From NCBI GenBank assembly GCA_015501585.1, contig JADNRY010000014.1:186001-250000 (forward strand): a DNA stretch of 64,000 bases, in the 5' to 3' direction. How positions within the stretch are numbered: position 1 is the first letter of the stretch; every line of letters starts with the position of its first letter. Positions 34,077-46,357 of this stretch are shown here, in pieces. Source of the stretch: Rhodocollybia butyracea (Eukaryota > Basidiomycota > Agaricomycetes > Agaricales > Omphalotaceae). Made by a program: the position numbers and the translations under genes. The notes under the pieces are model-generated. The model was not told where the DNA came from, ran no database searches, and saw nothing but the letters and a program-made list of their open reading frames with translations.

Positions 34077-35170
34077 ATGTCTCCCACTGTGCAGACATTC
34101 GATTTAGGATCTGGTGTCAAAATACCCTGGCTTGCCTGGGGAAATGGCACTGGAAGTGCAGCCCAAATACCCGTAGAAGCTGGACTCGCGGCCTTGAAAG
34201 CCGGTATCCGACATATCGATACCGCGCAGAGTTACCGAAACGAAGGGGCAGCTGGTGAAGCCTTGGTGAAATCTGGAATTTCGAAAGATCAAGTCTTTGT
34301 TACCTCTAAGCGTACGTATCACTTCATACAAAAACCGGGATACACGTCTAATTAGGCAACTTGCAGTATCAGAAGGACCAGGAAATAGCACTATTCCGTT
34401 TAACCAAGTACGCCCAAAAATCCAGGAATCAATTCAGAAGCTTGGATTCATCCCAGATCTCTTCTTGATTCATAACCCTTTTATTGTGGCTCCCGCCGAT
34501 CTTAAGAAAACTTGGCAGATTCTCGAGGAGATGAAAGATGCAGGCGAGCTTAAGGCTATTGGTGTTAGTAATTTTCGGCCCCAGGATCTCGAGCTGATCT
34601 TAGATGGTGGCAAGTACAAACCTGCGGTCAACCAGGTAAGACGGGTTCTGGAGCATAGATCGCTGAATTCAATTGCCTTTTGTTAGATTGAATATCATCC
34701 GTATCTTCTTGCTCACTTGGAACCAGTGCTTGCCCTCCAAGACAAGCACGGTATTGTGACCGAGTCATTTGGACCCCTGACTCCTCTACTTCGTCACCCC
34801 ACTGGTGGACCGCTTAAACCTGTTTTAACAAAGATTGCCAAACGTATCTTCGACGCTAACCCAAACCTTCCTATCCCAATTGATGAGTTTGCTGTTCTTC
34901 TTCTCTGGACGCGAGCTATGGGTGTTGTTGCTGTCACTGGGAGTGGGGATAAAGAACGGATCAAGCTCCTTGCAGATATCTCCTTCCTTCCAGGTAATCT
35001 ACTGACCAAGGCAGACGTTGAGGAGATCACCAGTATCGGGAAGACTGTGCACTTTAGGCACTATGTGAGCTCGAACATTTTGTTACAGTTACCACTGCTG
35101 ACCTGCTCTCCAGAGAGGACACATGGAGAACGACTTTGCTCTGCCCATCTTGCCAGACGGGACAAACTGA
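34077..35170 (+). CDS. Aldo-keto reductase (xylose reductase / GCY1-like)
   Basis: NAD(P)H-dependent carbonyl reductase with a TIM barrel, cytosolic. Four exons. It starts MSPTVQTFDLGSGVKIPWLAWG. The catalytic tetrad is visible: Asp and Tyr in HIDTAQSY, Lys in FVTSK and His in LFLIHNP. Then IGVSNFRPQDLE, IEYHPYLLAHLEPVLA and the cofactor region GVVAVTGSGDKERIK. The last exon gives RGHMENDFALPILPDGTN-stop. About 310 residues, normal length. A paralogue with the same intron positions lies at 60.5-61.6 kb on the other strand but carries frameshifts, so this copy appears to be the working one. Confidence 0.92.
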
Positions 35171-36933
35171 ATCAATGACTTATTCAATATTATATAAAAT
35201 GTTAAAGTATCCAGTATCTTTCCGACTCAATAATATTCATCAATATGCTCTTTCTTTACCGAGTTGTAACGTCCTCTTTTCTGCGACAAGTTGGCGACAA
35301 GACAAGCAAAGAGGTGATAGACTACTCAGTGACAGATCAGTAATAAGTAGTCCGCTGGGGATCATCGACGTTGCGCACCAATCGTTTACTATTTACCGCC
35401 TCAGAATTCCTTCGTTTTAGTAGCCTGTTCTTCAGAATCACTGCCGCGACACTGCGCAATAGTTTGTCCTAGATCAGGTGACCGTGGAGTTTTAGTCACG
35501 CTCTGAAACGAAAAATTTGCTTGGTGTCACTGTCATTCTCCCCTCTTGAATGTCTGTGGCTGCCTTCAAACGTAGATTGGAGTTCTCAACGATTTTTGTG
35601 GCCAGCCAGTGGTGAGTTTCCTTTTTCTTTATCTTTTGCACTTGTAATTTTGCATCATTGTGATGATTTATGCTATGGTCCGTGTTTCCAAGAAGCGACT
35701 AGACACCGCTGCTTCAGTATGCCGACATCTATTATACCTAGCGTTCTGAAAAATTTCTAGCCTTTTCTGCGTTGCTAATACTGACCTAGAACTCTTATAG
35801 TCCCTCCCACTGTCGACAACATAAAATGAAGAACTTCGAGAAACTGAACAGGTTGATTCTTGGATGAACCTATTTGTTTTTGGTAACTTCGGCGAGCAGC
35901 TGATAGAGCATTATTTTGGAATGGCAGTCCCTACTCAGTTAGACTGAGTTGGTCCGTACGAGTTTCCATTTATCATACTGCGCAGCATGTTTTACGAGGC
36001 GAAAGAGTCCCGATCCATCATCTCTTGATGGAAATAACCGTGAGTTCAGATCTCAGTGCTAAGAAGGCTTTTTAAACAAACGAAAGGAGTATTAAGAATA
36101 AGGGGATGGGGGAAACCGGAATGGCAATGGAAAGATCGGGTGCGGCAGTGCCGCATGAACTTCCCGAGCACAATATACCGGTGATCCTGAGCACAAACCT
36201 GGCTCCACCTGAGTTTAAAAATTGTAGATTACACCTCAGGACATTCTTGTACATTTTAGACTGAGTTGGAGCCAGTTCGTACTAGGGATCAACGGCGCCG
36301 GGCGGACCTGGGGTGAATAGGATGTCGCGCCTGTGTAAGTACAGTACGTGAAACGAAGACAACCAAGTGACAAATGCAAATCTCGGCGGGCGTTCATTAC
36401 ATCCAAGAAACGGACGCCGCTGCCATCTCTGCCACAAAACCGCCAACTTCACACTAAACATAGCTATGTACCTGACTGGACCATGGTCGCAGGTGGGCTC
36501 TTATGGTGCGGTACGAGCACCATGGTCTTTGGACTGGTCGTCATACATTCCCCTCAATCGTAGGGACAAGCTCACAACTGTGCAGTTCTGCTACAATAAA
36601 ATATCTGGATGAGGCCACCATGCGCAATCTTAAAAATTTGATGCTTGTAAATTAATGTGCCGCCGGCCAGTCTGAGATTTCCATGGCCGATGAACTAGAT
36701 AAGGTGGAGAAAACAGCGGGCTGATGAGATGAAGGAGCATCGCCTGTTAAACAGGATGTCATAGCTCTTTGTAGAAAGATGTGTATGTTGGCCTGGTGAA
36801 ATTCTAGTGGTGGGTCTATTTTCGGTAGTTACGGTTATACATGCGCACAGCGGCTGATGCCTGTTATCAGGTGCCGGACCGCGGTGCACGCACGGCAGAA
36901 CAAAAAGGCTATGAACTTCAAGGCCTACAAGTT
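35171..36933. other. Gene-free stretch
   Basis: About 1.76 kb with only short frames lacking motifs. It contains the promoter region of the RTA1-like gene. No repeat recognised. Confidence 0.5.
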
Positions 36934-38373
36934 ATGGCCGCCAACCTTTTTCTTCGGAAGGTCACAGTCGACATAGTCTCTCCGTATGGTTATGTCCCTA
37001 CAGAGTTCGTTACTATCATATTTCTGGTGCTCTTTGGAATCTCAACAGGCAAGAAACTCGTACACTCAACGCAATTGATGTTTACTTGGTGTCCTCTAGC
37101 TTTGCATTCTGGCCAAGCGATCTTTTTTAAGACATGGTGGGCTTTCCCTACCATAGTTGTAGCTGGATTGCTTGAACTTATGGGCTGGAGTGAGTGAACC
37201 CCCTTGTTGTCCAGTTTCCTCAGTCTAAATCTCGAATCCATACGAAGGTGCTCGACTCTGGTCAAGTCTTAAGTACGTTTTCCGTGGGTTTGGGTCTTTG
37301 TCCTCCGCTAAGAGTTTGATTTTAGCCCTAACCTCTTGGCACCATATGAAATGCAGTAGGTATACATTATCGAACGCTGTACAAGTCACTAAACTGCGAC
37401 AGGCTTACTTGCACTATCCTCGCTCCGACACCGTTTGTCGCTGGAAACTTCTTAATACTTGGACGCATCATAAATCGACTGGGCACGAAATATAGCCGGC
37501 TTCCTCCTCGTTGGTGTAAGCAGCTCTTCCAGGTTGAAAACTAATTCCTAATAGTCACTGTTCGCTAGACTCGATTATTTTCTGCTCCTGTGTGCGTACG
37601 GTGCTGCTAGTATGATGACGAGACGTTGTATTTATTCCCATCTAAAGGATTTGATCTCGTTACTCATTCAAGCTATCGGGGGAGGTACAGCTGCTACTGC
37701 GGTTGGTAACGGGAATGACCCAACCAATGGAGGAAACATCATGCTCGGAGGGATTGTTTTCCAGATGGGTGAGCCTGTACCGAGCAGATACAGATTTATC
37801 TGGTTCCACTAACGACTTATTCACAGCAACCATCACCGTTTATGTATTCTGCGCCTTCGAATTCTTTATCAGATATCTTACAGATACACCTTTGCGGGGA
37901 CGAGATTCAAGTAACGAGAAGACAACTCAAAGTTCTTCTGACAATGGCAGCACTACCTCTACCACGATCGAGCCTGAGGCTCACGCCAAATCTGACAACA
38001 TTAAACAAGGACTGATGAACGTCAAGCTCAAGGTTATCACGGCTGCTTTGATTTTTAGCACTGTCTGCTTGTTCATTCGGTAGGGTGTTATGTTCCATTT
38101 TTTCAAAGTGCATTGACTCAATTGTTGACAGGGCCGTGTATCGTACCATCGAGCTCTCTGACGGCTGGAGTGGAAAAATTATCCAGACGCAAGTGTATTT
38201 TAGTAAGTACTGTACTGTGTTTGATTACTCACTTTACTCACCGTCGTCTAATGATTGTAGACGTTCTTGATGGTACCATGATTGTTCTCGCAATGTATAC
38301 AATGAATATCGCACATCCTGGGTTCATGTTGGCAGACAATTCTCAGCTTGCCTCGACGCCCAAATTTTCCTAG
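36934..38373 (+). CDS. RTA1-like seven-helix lipid-translocating exporter family protein
   Basis: Integral membrane protein of the fungal RTA1 family (yeast Rta1, Rsb1), linked to sphingoid base export and resistance to toxic lipids or drugs. About eight exons. The diagnostic order is SPYGYVPTEF, STALHSGQAIFFKTWWAFP, LLELMGWSARLWSS, LAPTPFVAGNFLILGRII, RLGTKYSRLPPRW, DLISLLIQAIGGG, GGNIMLGGIVFQM, and a last helix ending DGTMIVLAMYTMNIAHPG. The first intron (37049-37099) has a GC donor. An alternative in-frame ATG at 36841 would add 31 residues with no membrane signal. A Ser/Thr-rich loop lies between helices five and six. No break seen. Confidence 0.86.
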
Positions 38374-38655
38374 ATAGATGGTACATATACATACACTTTC
38401 TGGCGAGCTCATCCAGAATCTCGAATGTAGAGTAGATGTATTTCTTCTGTCCTTACTTCCTAAACTAGATCGACCATATCCTCACTATTGGACTTTTTAG
38501 ACGACACACAACAGAGCGCTTCTATATGGTATGTTGGAACGAGTCGCGCTGTAAATGCAAGGAGAGATTCGACATTCATGAGACAATATATGCAGTATGT
38601 TTACAAGCTTGATAGAGTATAAAGGCCTGCTTCAACTTGTTGCTGACTTGACTAC

Positions 38656-40536
38656 TCAGCTCGAGATGATCGAATTTGCCTTCTTGATGAAGTCAGATCC
38701 CGCGTCGTCGAACGGTTCAAACCCATAAACTTGACGTCCAAAGGGAGTGGTGATATCTTCCACACTTGCACGACCGATGAAGCGTGATTCTCCTTCACCT
38801 CCGGGGAAATCCCTAGTGTATTATTATATTAATATTTCAAGCCCGAATTTCAAGACTAAAACCTCGACTCACGGAGGCGGCAAACCCTGTTCAAAGTGAA
38901 TTCGCTGGTCACGGAGATAGCCAGCACTAAAGTAGCAGATGAGCATACGTAACGGAGGGACGAAGAGAACAAGAACTGCTTACTTGTGTTCAGTCAAAGG
39001 AACCGCCGGGATGTACATGACAGAAGAATCCCCTTTTCCTTTATGCTGTGATTCCACGGCATGTACAACATCACAGTGCCCTAGTGAATATGTCATCGTC
39101 AGCATTTCTATGAAACTGGGAATCATCAAAGAACACATACAATAAACCTGATCCCCAGGCTGTACTATCGGGATCGCAGTCATTGTCTTGTTCAATTTGA
39201 GATGGGGATGAGTATTCTCATTCAACTCTTGCCCTTTACCCATCCCGCTTCCCGGAAACACCGGGTCCGATAGGTCGACTTCCCAGTCTTCAAATTTTAG
39301 GGACCCGGAGGAACTTGAACGTGGGCGGAAGAACGGACGAAGCAAAATATATGAAGTGGCTAATTGCACCATAGGCAGTACATGGAGAGTGCCTTCGTTC
39401 TGTTTTGTAGTGGACATGGAGGTCCATCCTTGCCATGGTCTGAAGATGGAACATTGATTTCTGAGTCAGGAAAATTAGCGTCTGTATGAGAGCCTTGATA
39501 TTAGAACCGCTCACGGCGCATTGTAAAGATCTTGCTTGGCACCAACCCTGGGTGACGCATCGAAGGGATCATGTTCTCGCCAACTACTACCTCCCTTTAG
39601 AATTCTTCTCCAACAAGACCGATACTGAGGATCTTCCCAACGCTCTACACTACCCCCGTCGATATGCGGCCCCAGCGTAAATTTCATATCGCCTGGTTTA
39701 CGAATTCGCAGACGGTCAAAGTATGAGATTGGGGTGTCGAGACTGATTTGTGTGCTGGGATCAGACGTGTGCCAGAGAGATAGTAGCGCACGTTGGGTAT
39801 TTAGTATATTGGGATGAGTACGCGCGAGGGTTTGGGATTTGGTGTTGTAGAATTCATACACTTGGGGGTCTTCAGCAGGAAAGCCTGTTATGGGGCAATT
39901 TCAATCACATCTAGTGAAAGTGATTCTCGAGTAATAACACGGACCTCGTACAAGATCTTTGTTAGCTTGAGCATATTCCTGGATGGATTTCTTCCATGAA
40001 AGGGCTTCCTATAGAAATATAAACAATTGTTAACGCCGACAGACATTAAGTAACAAACCTCGCTTTGGACTGCACCTGTAACTACAACTACACCGGCTTG
40101 CTTAATCGAGGCTAGGCTTTCTTTGGAAAGTCCTGATTGTATTTCTCCGTACGTTACTTTGGGTATAACCTAGAACGCCATATCAGAATAAGCACTTTCA
40201 CCCCCCACTGAACCAAGCACTAACCTTGCCTCCCAAAGAAGCAATCCTTTCCGTCTCAGTTTCCAGCTCCTCCAAGATTTCCTTCCAAGACTGTACCAGG
40301 CCATCATTCCAAAGTTCAGCTTTGAGATCAGCAAAACGAGGTGGAAGAGTTTGAGAAACGCTGGGGTCCAGAGTGGAGAAAAAGCCGTCGATTGTACCTG
40401 ACTTTTTCTGACCTCGAGTGGAAACTTTCAAGGAAGGAACTGCAGTGGCAAGAGAACGTGTCCCTGCAAAACATGTCTGCTGGGAAAAACGCAATCCACT
40501 GGCGAAAGCGGGTGTACAGATACCGGTACGTAGCAT
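38656..40536 (-). CDS. DUF1479 family protein (2-oxoglutarate/Fe(II) oxygenase-like), possibly mitochondrial
   Basis: About 480 residues over six or more exons. The start MLRTGICTPAFASGLRFSQQ is rich in Arg and lacks acidic residues, like a mitochondrial presequence. DUF1479 blocks follow: GTIDGFFSTLDP, PPRFADLKAELW, GEIQSGLSKESL, SYFDRLRIRKPGDMKF, the metal-binding GPHIDGGSVERWED (HxD), FRPWQGWTSMST, GTLHVLPMVQL, and WHCDVVHAVES (distal His). It ends FIKKANSIISS. Members are predicted oxygenases of unknown substrate (E. coli YbiU is one). An upstream in-frame ATG at 40641 lies upstream of the likely TATA box, so 40536 was preferred. Confidence 0.82.
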
Positions 40537-40599
40537 GCTTGAAGGGTTCGGGATGACCGATGAAGCTTGAAGTCTCAGACTACGGTCTATAGAGGCTAA

Positions 40600-40606
40600 A
40601 TTTATA
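40600..40606 (-). promoter_or_regulatory. TATA box of the DUF1479 gene
   Basis: TATAAAT on the minus strand, 64 bp upstream of the chosen start codon. It helps rule out the longer reading that would begin at 40641. Confidence 0.45.
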
Positions 40607-41480
40607 GGTTTTAAGATTTGCCGAGATTGCGCCGCACTCAACCTTTAGACTGGGAACATTGTCCAGGTGGCCTCATTAAAGCTCAAGCGATGGCTCTTGT
40701 GTATGTAAATCCACAGGAATTACCTCGTTCCGGCTTCTGTTTATGTATGTCACCTGGAATTTCCTCGTTCCTGCAGTCGTCAAAGCTTTTATCAGGCGGA
40801 ACTTCATATCTTCACTTTCCCAATCACTGTTTTCCCTTCGTTGAATAGGTTTATGCTGTAGATTATCTGGGAAGTGGATAGCAGTTCGAAGATTGTTGAA
40901 GGATTCGGACGTTAGGGGTAGGAAACTCGTTGCAATGCATTTGTTAGTCTTTTACACAGTACATACACAGGGACTTATCATGCAGCACCATTCCTTCTCC
41001 ATCCATTTCAATATTGCTGCTGCCGTTACTCGTCCAATCGTCTGTCCACTCGTTGTGGTTTCGCGACGCGTATCAACTTCAGTCCCGCAACTCGAATGAC
41101 CAAATGAGTTTCTTTATGACGTCTGTTCTTCAAAATTGCCAAGAAAAAAGGATGAGAGGACTTTTGGGATGATTCGGGCCATGAAAATCAGGATAAAGAT
41201 GAATTGAACGTTGAATTATATCAGCGCATCTAATCCATATTTTCGATAGCATCATCAACGAACATTGTGGCGCTCGTGGCGCTTGTGCATTTAAAGATCA
41301 CCTTGCGCCATAGCCAGATGCTTTCAGCCACTATATGGCTTCATTCTGCATGCAAAAGACGCAAGATTCTGTTCAAATTATCAAGCGATCCTTCGGCGAC
41401 GAGGTTTCAAGCCCTTAAAATGATAAGAATACGATAGAAATGTCGACCAGGCTGAGCTCCTGCTTAACTCGTTCTGTAAG
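40607..41480. other. Intergenic, divergent promoters
   Basis: No supported gene. It separates the leftward DUF1479 gene from the rightward permease. Two similar stretches (CCACAGGAATTACCTCGTTCC and TCACCTGGAATTTCCTCGTTCC as seen near 40.71 and 40.75 kb, given here only by their shared CTCGTTCC core) hint at a small local duplication. Confidence 0.4.
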
Positions 41481-44150
41481 ATGTCTTCGTTCAAAGAACA
41501 GCCTGATGATAGCGAGTCTGATTTCAAAGTCAAAACGCGATCATTGAGAAGTTACTTTTGGTGAGTTTTGAGCTGTTTTGAGACCTATCCTTGTCTTTCG
41601 ATATGGACCAAACTTACTTTCTTTTCCGTGCAGGGATACCTGGGACAAGTCGCCAGAGGAACGTAAATTTTTGAACAAACTGGACTCGTGTGTGTTGACC
41701 TATGCCGCCTTGTCCTACTTCAGCAAATGAGTCGCCCTCGCTGTCTCCTTCGCGTGCTGTGACTTATTTTCTGCGTTATATACGTACTTGGACCAGAACA
41801 ATATCACGGTACGAACGTCTTGCGGTTCTCGCTCTCGGGTGTTCACATTTTTTGCAGAACGCATACGTTTCCGGAATGAAAACAGAGCATGTCGTTTTGA
41901 TACATCCTGGCTTACTGATTCGTTAATACTACTTTTTCCAGTCTCAATCTGTACGATGTTCCATTCATATGGTCGAGATAGATTTCCCATTTTAGCTCTG
42001 ATTGTAGAAAGGGCAACGATCTAAATTACATTACCACTGCTTGGACCTGTGGATACGTTTTGGGCCAAATCCCGTCGAATATGTTGATCAGTAAGTTTAA
42101 CGCGAGCACTCACGAGTTACCACTAACTGACAGATCTTGTAGCCAGAGTTAGGCCTTCAATATGGGTAAGTTGTGCTACCATACTTGGCGACATCTCCTC
42201 AATGAACAACCAGATTCCTGCGATGGAAGTTCTATGGAGCATTTTAACGATGCTGCTGAGCACCTCAAGGTCTTTTTCGGATCTGATTGCTATTCGATTT
42301 TTCGTTGGTAGGTGTCTGGTCTTTTTCATATGAGATAAGTTACTAACCCGTTTGAACCACATAGGTCTAACAGAAGCCACATTCTATCCGGCCATGCAGT
42401 ATGTCATAGGTAGTTGGTATAAACCAGATGAACTGGGTAAACGCGCTTGTATCTTCCACGTGGGTACCGGATCATCGACAATCTTCACTTGTCCGATTGA
42501 CTTTCCTTGCAGACCGCTAGTGCTATCGGCCCAATGTTCAGTGGCTTTTTGCAGACAGTGAGTATCGCCGGTGTATATTCTTCAGGACTCAGTCGAACCC
42601 CCTAATCTATCAAGGCTGCTTATGACGGGTTGAACGGGGTACATGGGCTTTCCGGGTGGAAGTGTACGTGTATTCTTTTTCGGACACGGTCGTTCCAACA
42701 TGCGGTTTCCTTCCTAGGGCTCTTCATAATCGACGGCATCATCACCGTCCCCATCGCGCTTTTAGGTTTCTTGATTATGCCAGATTTGCCGCATAACACC
42801 AAACCTTCGTGGTTATATACCGAACCACAGCTAGAGATGGCAAGGAAGCGAATGGCGGAGGTCAACAGAAAGCCTCCTTCGAAATTCACAAAGGCGAAGG
42901 TCCTAGGGTTTTTCAAGACGTGGCATATCTATACTCTTGTTCCCTGTGAGTCCGGGTTCTAGTGGTCAAGCAAGGAAGTGACATATATACTTGTAAAAGT
43001 ATACATTTTGTTCAACAACGGAGGTAACGCGTTCCTTTTATCCCTGCTAACATCATGCTTATTATCCACCTCAGGCGGACCTGCTACTTCAATGATTTTC
43101 TGGTTCCAGAGCTCGATAAGGCCTAAATACAGCATCGCCCAAATCAATCTGTATCCTCTGGGACAGAATGCAGTTCAGATTGTATCCAGTTGAGTGGTCT
43201 TCCAAAGTTGTAGCGCCGAACTGAATAAAACCCTCAATTCATAGCATTAGTTTGGGCATGGTGGTCTGATGCCATAGGTCTACGATGGCCTCCCATAATC
43301 GTAGCAGGCGTGAGTTCGCACTCAGCCGCAGAAGTGTCGTGTGTATACTAATTTTACCGTATCAACAGACGTGGGGCATGATTGTTGCTATCTTACTTGC
43401 AGCGACCCCGGTGTATACACACATTGCCAGGAGATGGGCACTCTATTACATGGTGCGCGTTTCAACTTCACTTACTTTGCCTATATATCACTCATTGTCT
43501 TTGGCAGATACCGATTACCGGGGGGTTGTCGGGGATCATATTAGCATGGGCGAACGAGTTGACTGGGTATGACAGCGAAAGTGCGCATAGTCAACTTTCG
43601 TTAGAGTAGAAACCAACGCTAATCGGTGCCTCTCTTAGAACGAGCTTTCGTTGTTGCGTCTTGTAACATGTGGGCGTATGTCATGCAGGTAAGAGCTACA
43701 CGCTTAAAGCCAATACCAGAGCTGATGGTCTCTCCAGGCTTGGCTTCCGATGTGAGATTTTACTTGAAACGCATGTAGAGGCACTTGTTCTGATCATACC
43801 AAACTGCTCCAGTGTCATATTCCCACAGGAAGAACAGCCAAGGCGAGTACGAGGTCTATCCATCCTACTCATATTCTGAATTCCCTTGCGTCGTTTTTAG
43901 AGTCCTGAAGGGAAACATCGCTACCGCGTGCATCAACTTTTCTATGAGTGAGCGAGCGCCCCGCCCCAAATGATCGTAACAGCGTTGGTTTACCTCATTC
44001 ACAGTGCTCTTTGCTCTCATAACATACGTTCTACAAAGACGCGATGAGCGTCGCGCCCTGAAACAACTTACTGAGAATCAAGGTAGCGGGCCCAAGTCTG
44101 TCGCGGAAAAGAGCTCAGACTCGGGGTCAATGAAGTTTCGACTGATGTAA
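41481..44150 (+). CDS. MFS permease of the Dal5/TNA1 (anion:cation symporter) type
   Basis: Twelve-helix transporter; relatives carry allantoate, nicotinate, biotin or similar carboxylates. Very intron-rich. It reads [82 protein letters not shown] (this block is spread over five exons), [52 protein letters not shown], and ends [16 protein letters not shown]. Unusual splicing: 41727-41783 must be removed as an AT-AC intron, 41887-41941 has a GC donor, the next exon is only 9 nt (41942-41950), and another GC donor lies near 43.85 kb. With these joins the whole frame is intact. If those introns fail to splice, this is a pseudogene. Confidence 0.8.
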
Positions 44151-44616
44151 ATAGCATATATGCATACTTTTTGAATGTTTACGGTCCTATTCTTACTGCT
44201 GGTTGTTCTAATGTGGATATGAATGGGTATGATTACACGGCCCATTCAGCCTCAGCTGAAAGCGGTCCCCAAAGGGAACTAGCTGTAGTGGTAACATAGC
44301 TGTGTCTTATTATATTGCCATAGCAGCCCGGGGTTCGAGTCCTCGCAGCGGAACTGTTTTGTTGTATATATTTCGCAATAAAGATAGCGTTATTTTTATT
44401 TTATGGCGACTTTGTTCTGTAATCTTCATTCCAGGACCTTAAGCGCACCTAAGCGCACGCCATGTCAAGTAAGTTTTGTTCCTTCTCACGACATGATCAT
44501 ACGCAATATCGCTCTTGGATGAGGTTTGCACATCAGTCAGCAATCTTATCACGAGGCTCAGGAGACTCACTTAAATATGAAGAGACCTCCTAGACATTAC
44601 TAGTGATAAACGCAGC
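44151..44616. other. Intergenic with tRNA-like segment
   Basis: About 470 bp between the permease and the oxygenase gene. The only structure seen is the tRNA-like stretch listed separately. Confidence 0.45.
44273..44353 (+). repeat. tRNA-like sequence (tRNA pseudogene or SINE head)
   Basis: A-box-like TAGCTGTAGTGG lies some 50 bp before a perfect B box, GGTTCGAGTCC. The D arm (GCTG/TAGC) and T arm (CGGGG/CCTCG around TTCGAGT) can fold. A stem GCTGTG/CATAGC could form in the anticodon region, but with a 14-base loop. The acceptor arms do not pair, so this is not a normal tRNA. A T-run follows at about 44356. It is best read as a tRNA relic or a tRNA-derived SINE head; no second copy was found in the window. 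Confidence 0.4.
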
Positions 44617-46357
44617 ATGCCTGTCCCCGTCCCAGAACTCGGATCCTACAATTATGTCGAAGAGACAAAAGTCGGTCCATACCATTTGTGATTTCGAAGA
44701 AAAGCAGCACACTGATATATTACTTTCACTCGTCTGTGAATATTGAACTATATAGGAGAACCTCGACTGGGCGGACCTCGTCACCGTCGATCTAAGCCAA
44801 CTTTCCACCCCCGAGGGTAAACGCGCGCAAGCAGATATTCTTATCTCAGCTTTGAAGGAACGAGGATTCTTCTATGTCAAGAATTTTAATATCTCCCAGG
44901 AGAGAGTCAATAAGCAGTTCGCACTGGGCAAGGCGTTTTATGATCTTCCCCAGGAGGAAAAGGATGTGTTTACCGTTAAGGGCATAGGTATGTGTACATA
45001 AGGTCCCTTCTTAATCTTGTATTGTGTCTTATCGCAACGTTTCTAGAGAGAGGCAACTACAACGGATATGTGAACAACAAAAGGATGTACGTTCATACTG
45101 CTTGTTGTTGTCCGACAAGGGAATACATACAGATGATCGTATCTATTTTGCAGTATCGAGGAAAAGACCGGGCTGCGCAGTCAAGTGGAGGTGTATAACA
45201 TTCCTAGTGAGTCAATTTGTCTTGGAGCCCGCATATTGCGTACAGGATATTGACTTTATCAGAATTCAATGGAGATTTTGAGCACCATCATCCTGCGATC
45301 ATCGACGAACATTTACAAGAGGTTGAAGAATTTTCGCGGGTGGGTAGTTCTTGGGTTATTCACACCTCGTTTTGACTTTAACGCCCCGACCAGTCCCTCC
45401 ACTCCGAAGTGCTCGACCCCTTGTTCGTTCTTCTAGCCCTCGCACTACAACTACCAGAAGATTATTTTACCAATATTCATCAATATTCGTTGAAGAGCGA
45501 GGTGAGTTGAAATTCACTTCCAATGACAAGCCACGCGCATGGTTCCTCTCGAACACCACTGAGGGCCACCATAGGATCATCTACGATACATGAAGTACAA
45601 CAAATTCACACCCGAACAGAACAAATTGATAGAGAACTGGGTCCATGGGCATACAGGTACGATCAAACTCTAGCTATTACCTATATCTGATATATGCTAT
45701 CATGCATGATAGACCTAGGGAGCTTCACTCTACTCTTCCGCCAGCCCGTCGCGGCACTCCAGATTCGATACCCCTCAACAAATGAGTGGAAGTGGGTCAA
45801 GCCGCAAGATGCGACGTTGACGGTCAACGCGTGCGATGCGCTCCAGTCCTTGACTGCAGGATATGTGAAAAGTACCATCCATCGGTGGGCATCTTGATAC
45901 CCGAAGCTAGCAGCGTGGCTCTAAACAAACCTGCATTTGAACAGAGTTGCTGTCCCGCCCAAAGATCAACAGCATGTCGACCGTCTGGGGCTATTATACT
46001 TTTCGCGGTGAGCTGAGCCTTGCTATTTGTGCTAACTGGTCCTGGTGTCTCATGTTTACTTTTCCACAATATAGGCCTCACAACGATATCTCTCTGTCGA
46101 CCATCCAAGGTTCCCCTGTTCTTCAACGGGAAGGATACACGCAAAACGAGTTTGAGGCAAGTGGGAATCCAGTTCCTACTATGGAAGGTTCGCTTGAGAT
46201 TTCTTGCTTTGTCTTCAATATTTCTAAAACCAATTTACTTTTTTTCCGGTTAGAATGGACCTTTGCGAAACAGAAGTGGCAGAGGACAGGGTATGAGAAG
46301 TCAGATCATAAGACGGCGCAAATTCTACCGGGATGGAAGGAGAAGATCTACGCTTGA
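44617..46357 (+). CDS. 2-oxoglutarate/Fe(II)-dependent oxygenase (isopenicillin N synthase-like)
   Basis: Soluble oxygenase of the large DIOX_N/2OG-FeII_Oxy group; substrate unknown. About nine exons. The N-terminal domain has WADLVTVDLSQLSTPEGKRAQ, LKERGFFYVKNFNIS and FYDLPQEEK. The middle has GNYNGYV, VEVYNIP and EVLDPLFVLLALALQLPEDYF. The metal motif is HTDLGSFTLLFRQP (HxD) and the distal His is in YVKSTIHR. The 2OG-binding region reads DRLGLLYFSRP. It ends ILPGWKEKIYA. Splicing at the CCATAG acceptor near 45.57 kb is needed to keep frame into DHLRYMKYNKF. Metal and cosubstrate residues are present, so it should be active. Size (about 350 residues) is typical. Confidence 0.87.

Noticed and set aside
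41481..44150. Permease as a plain pseudogene
   Set aside because: The stop after LSYFSK and the frame changes disappear if an AT-AC intron, GC-AG introns and a 9-nt exon are allowed, and all helices are conserved; kept as a gene with a caveat.
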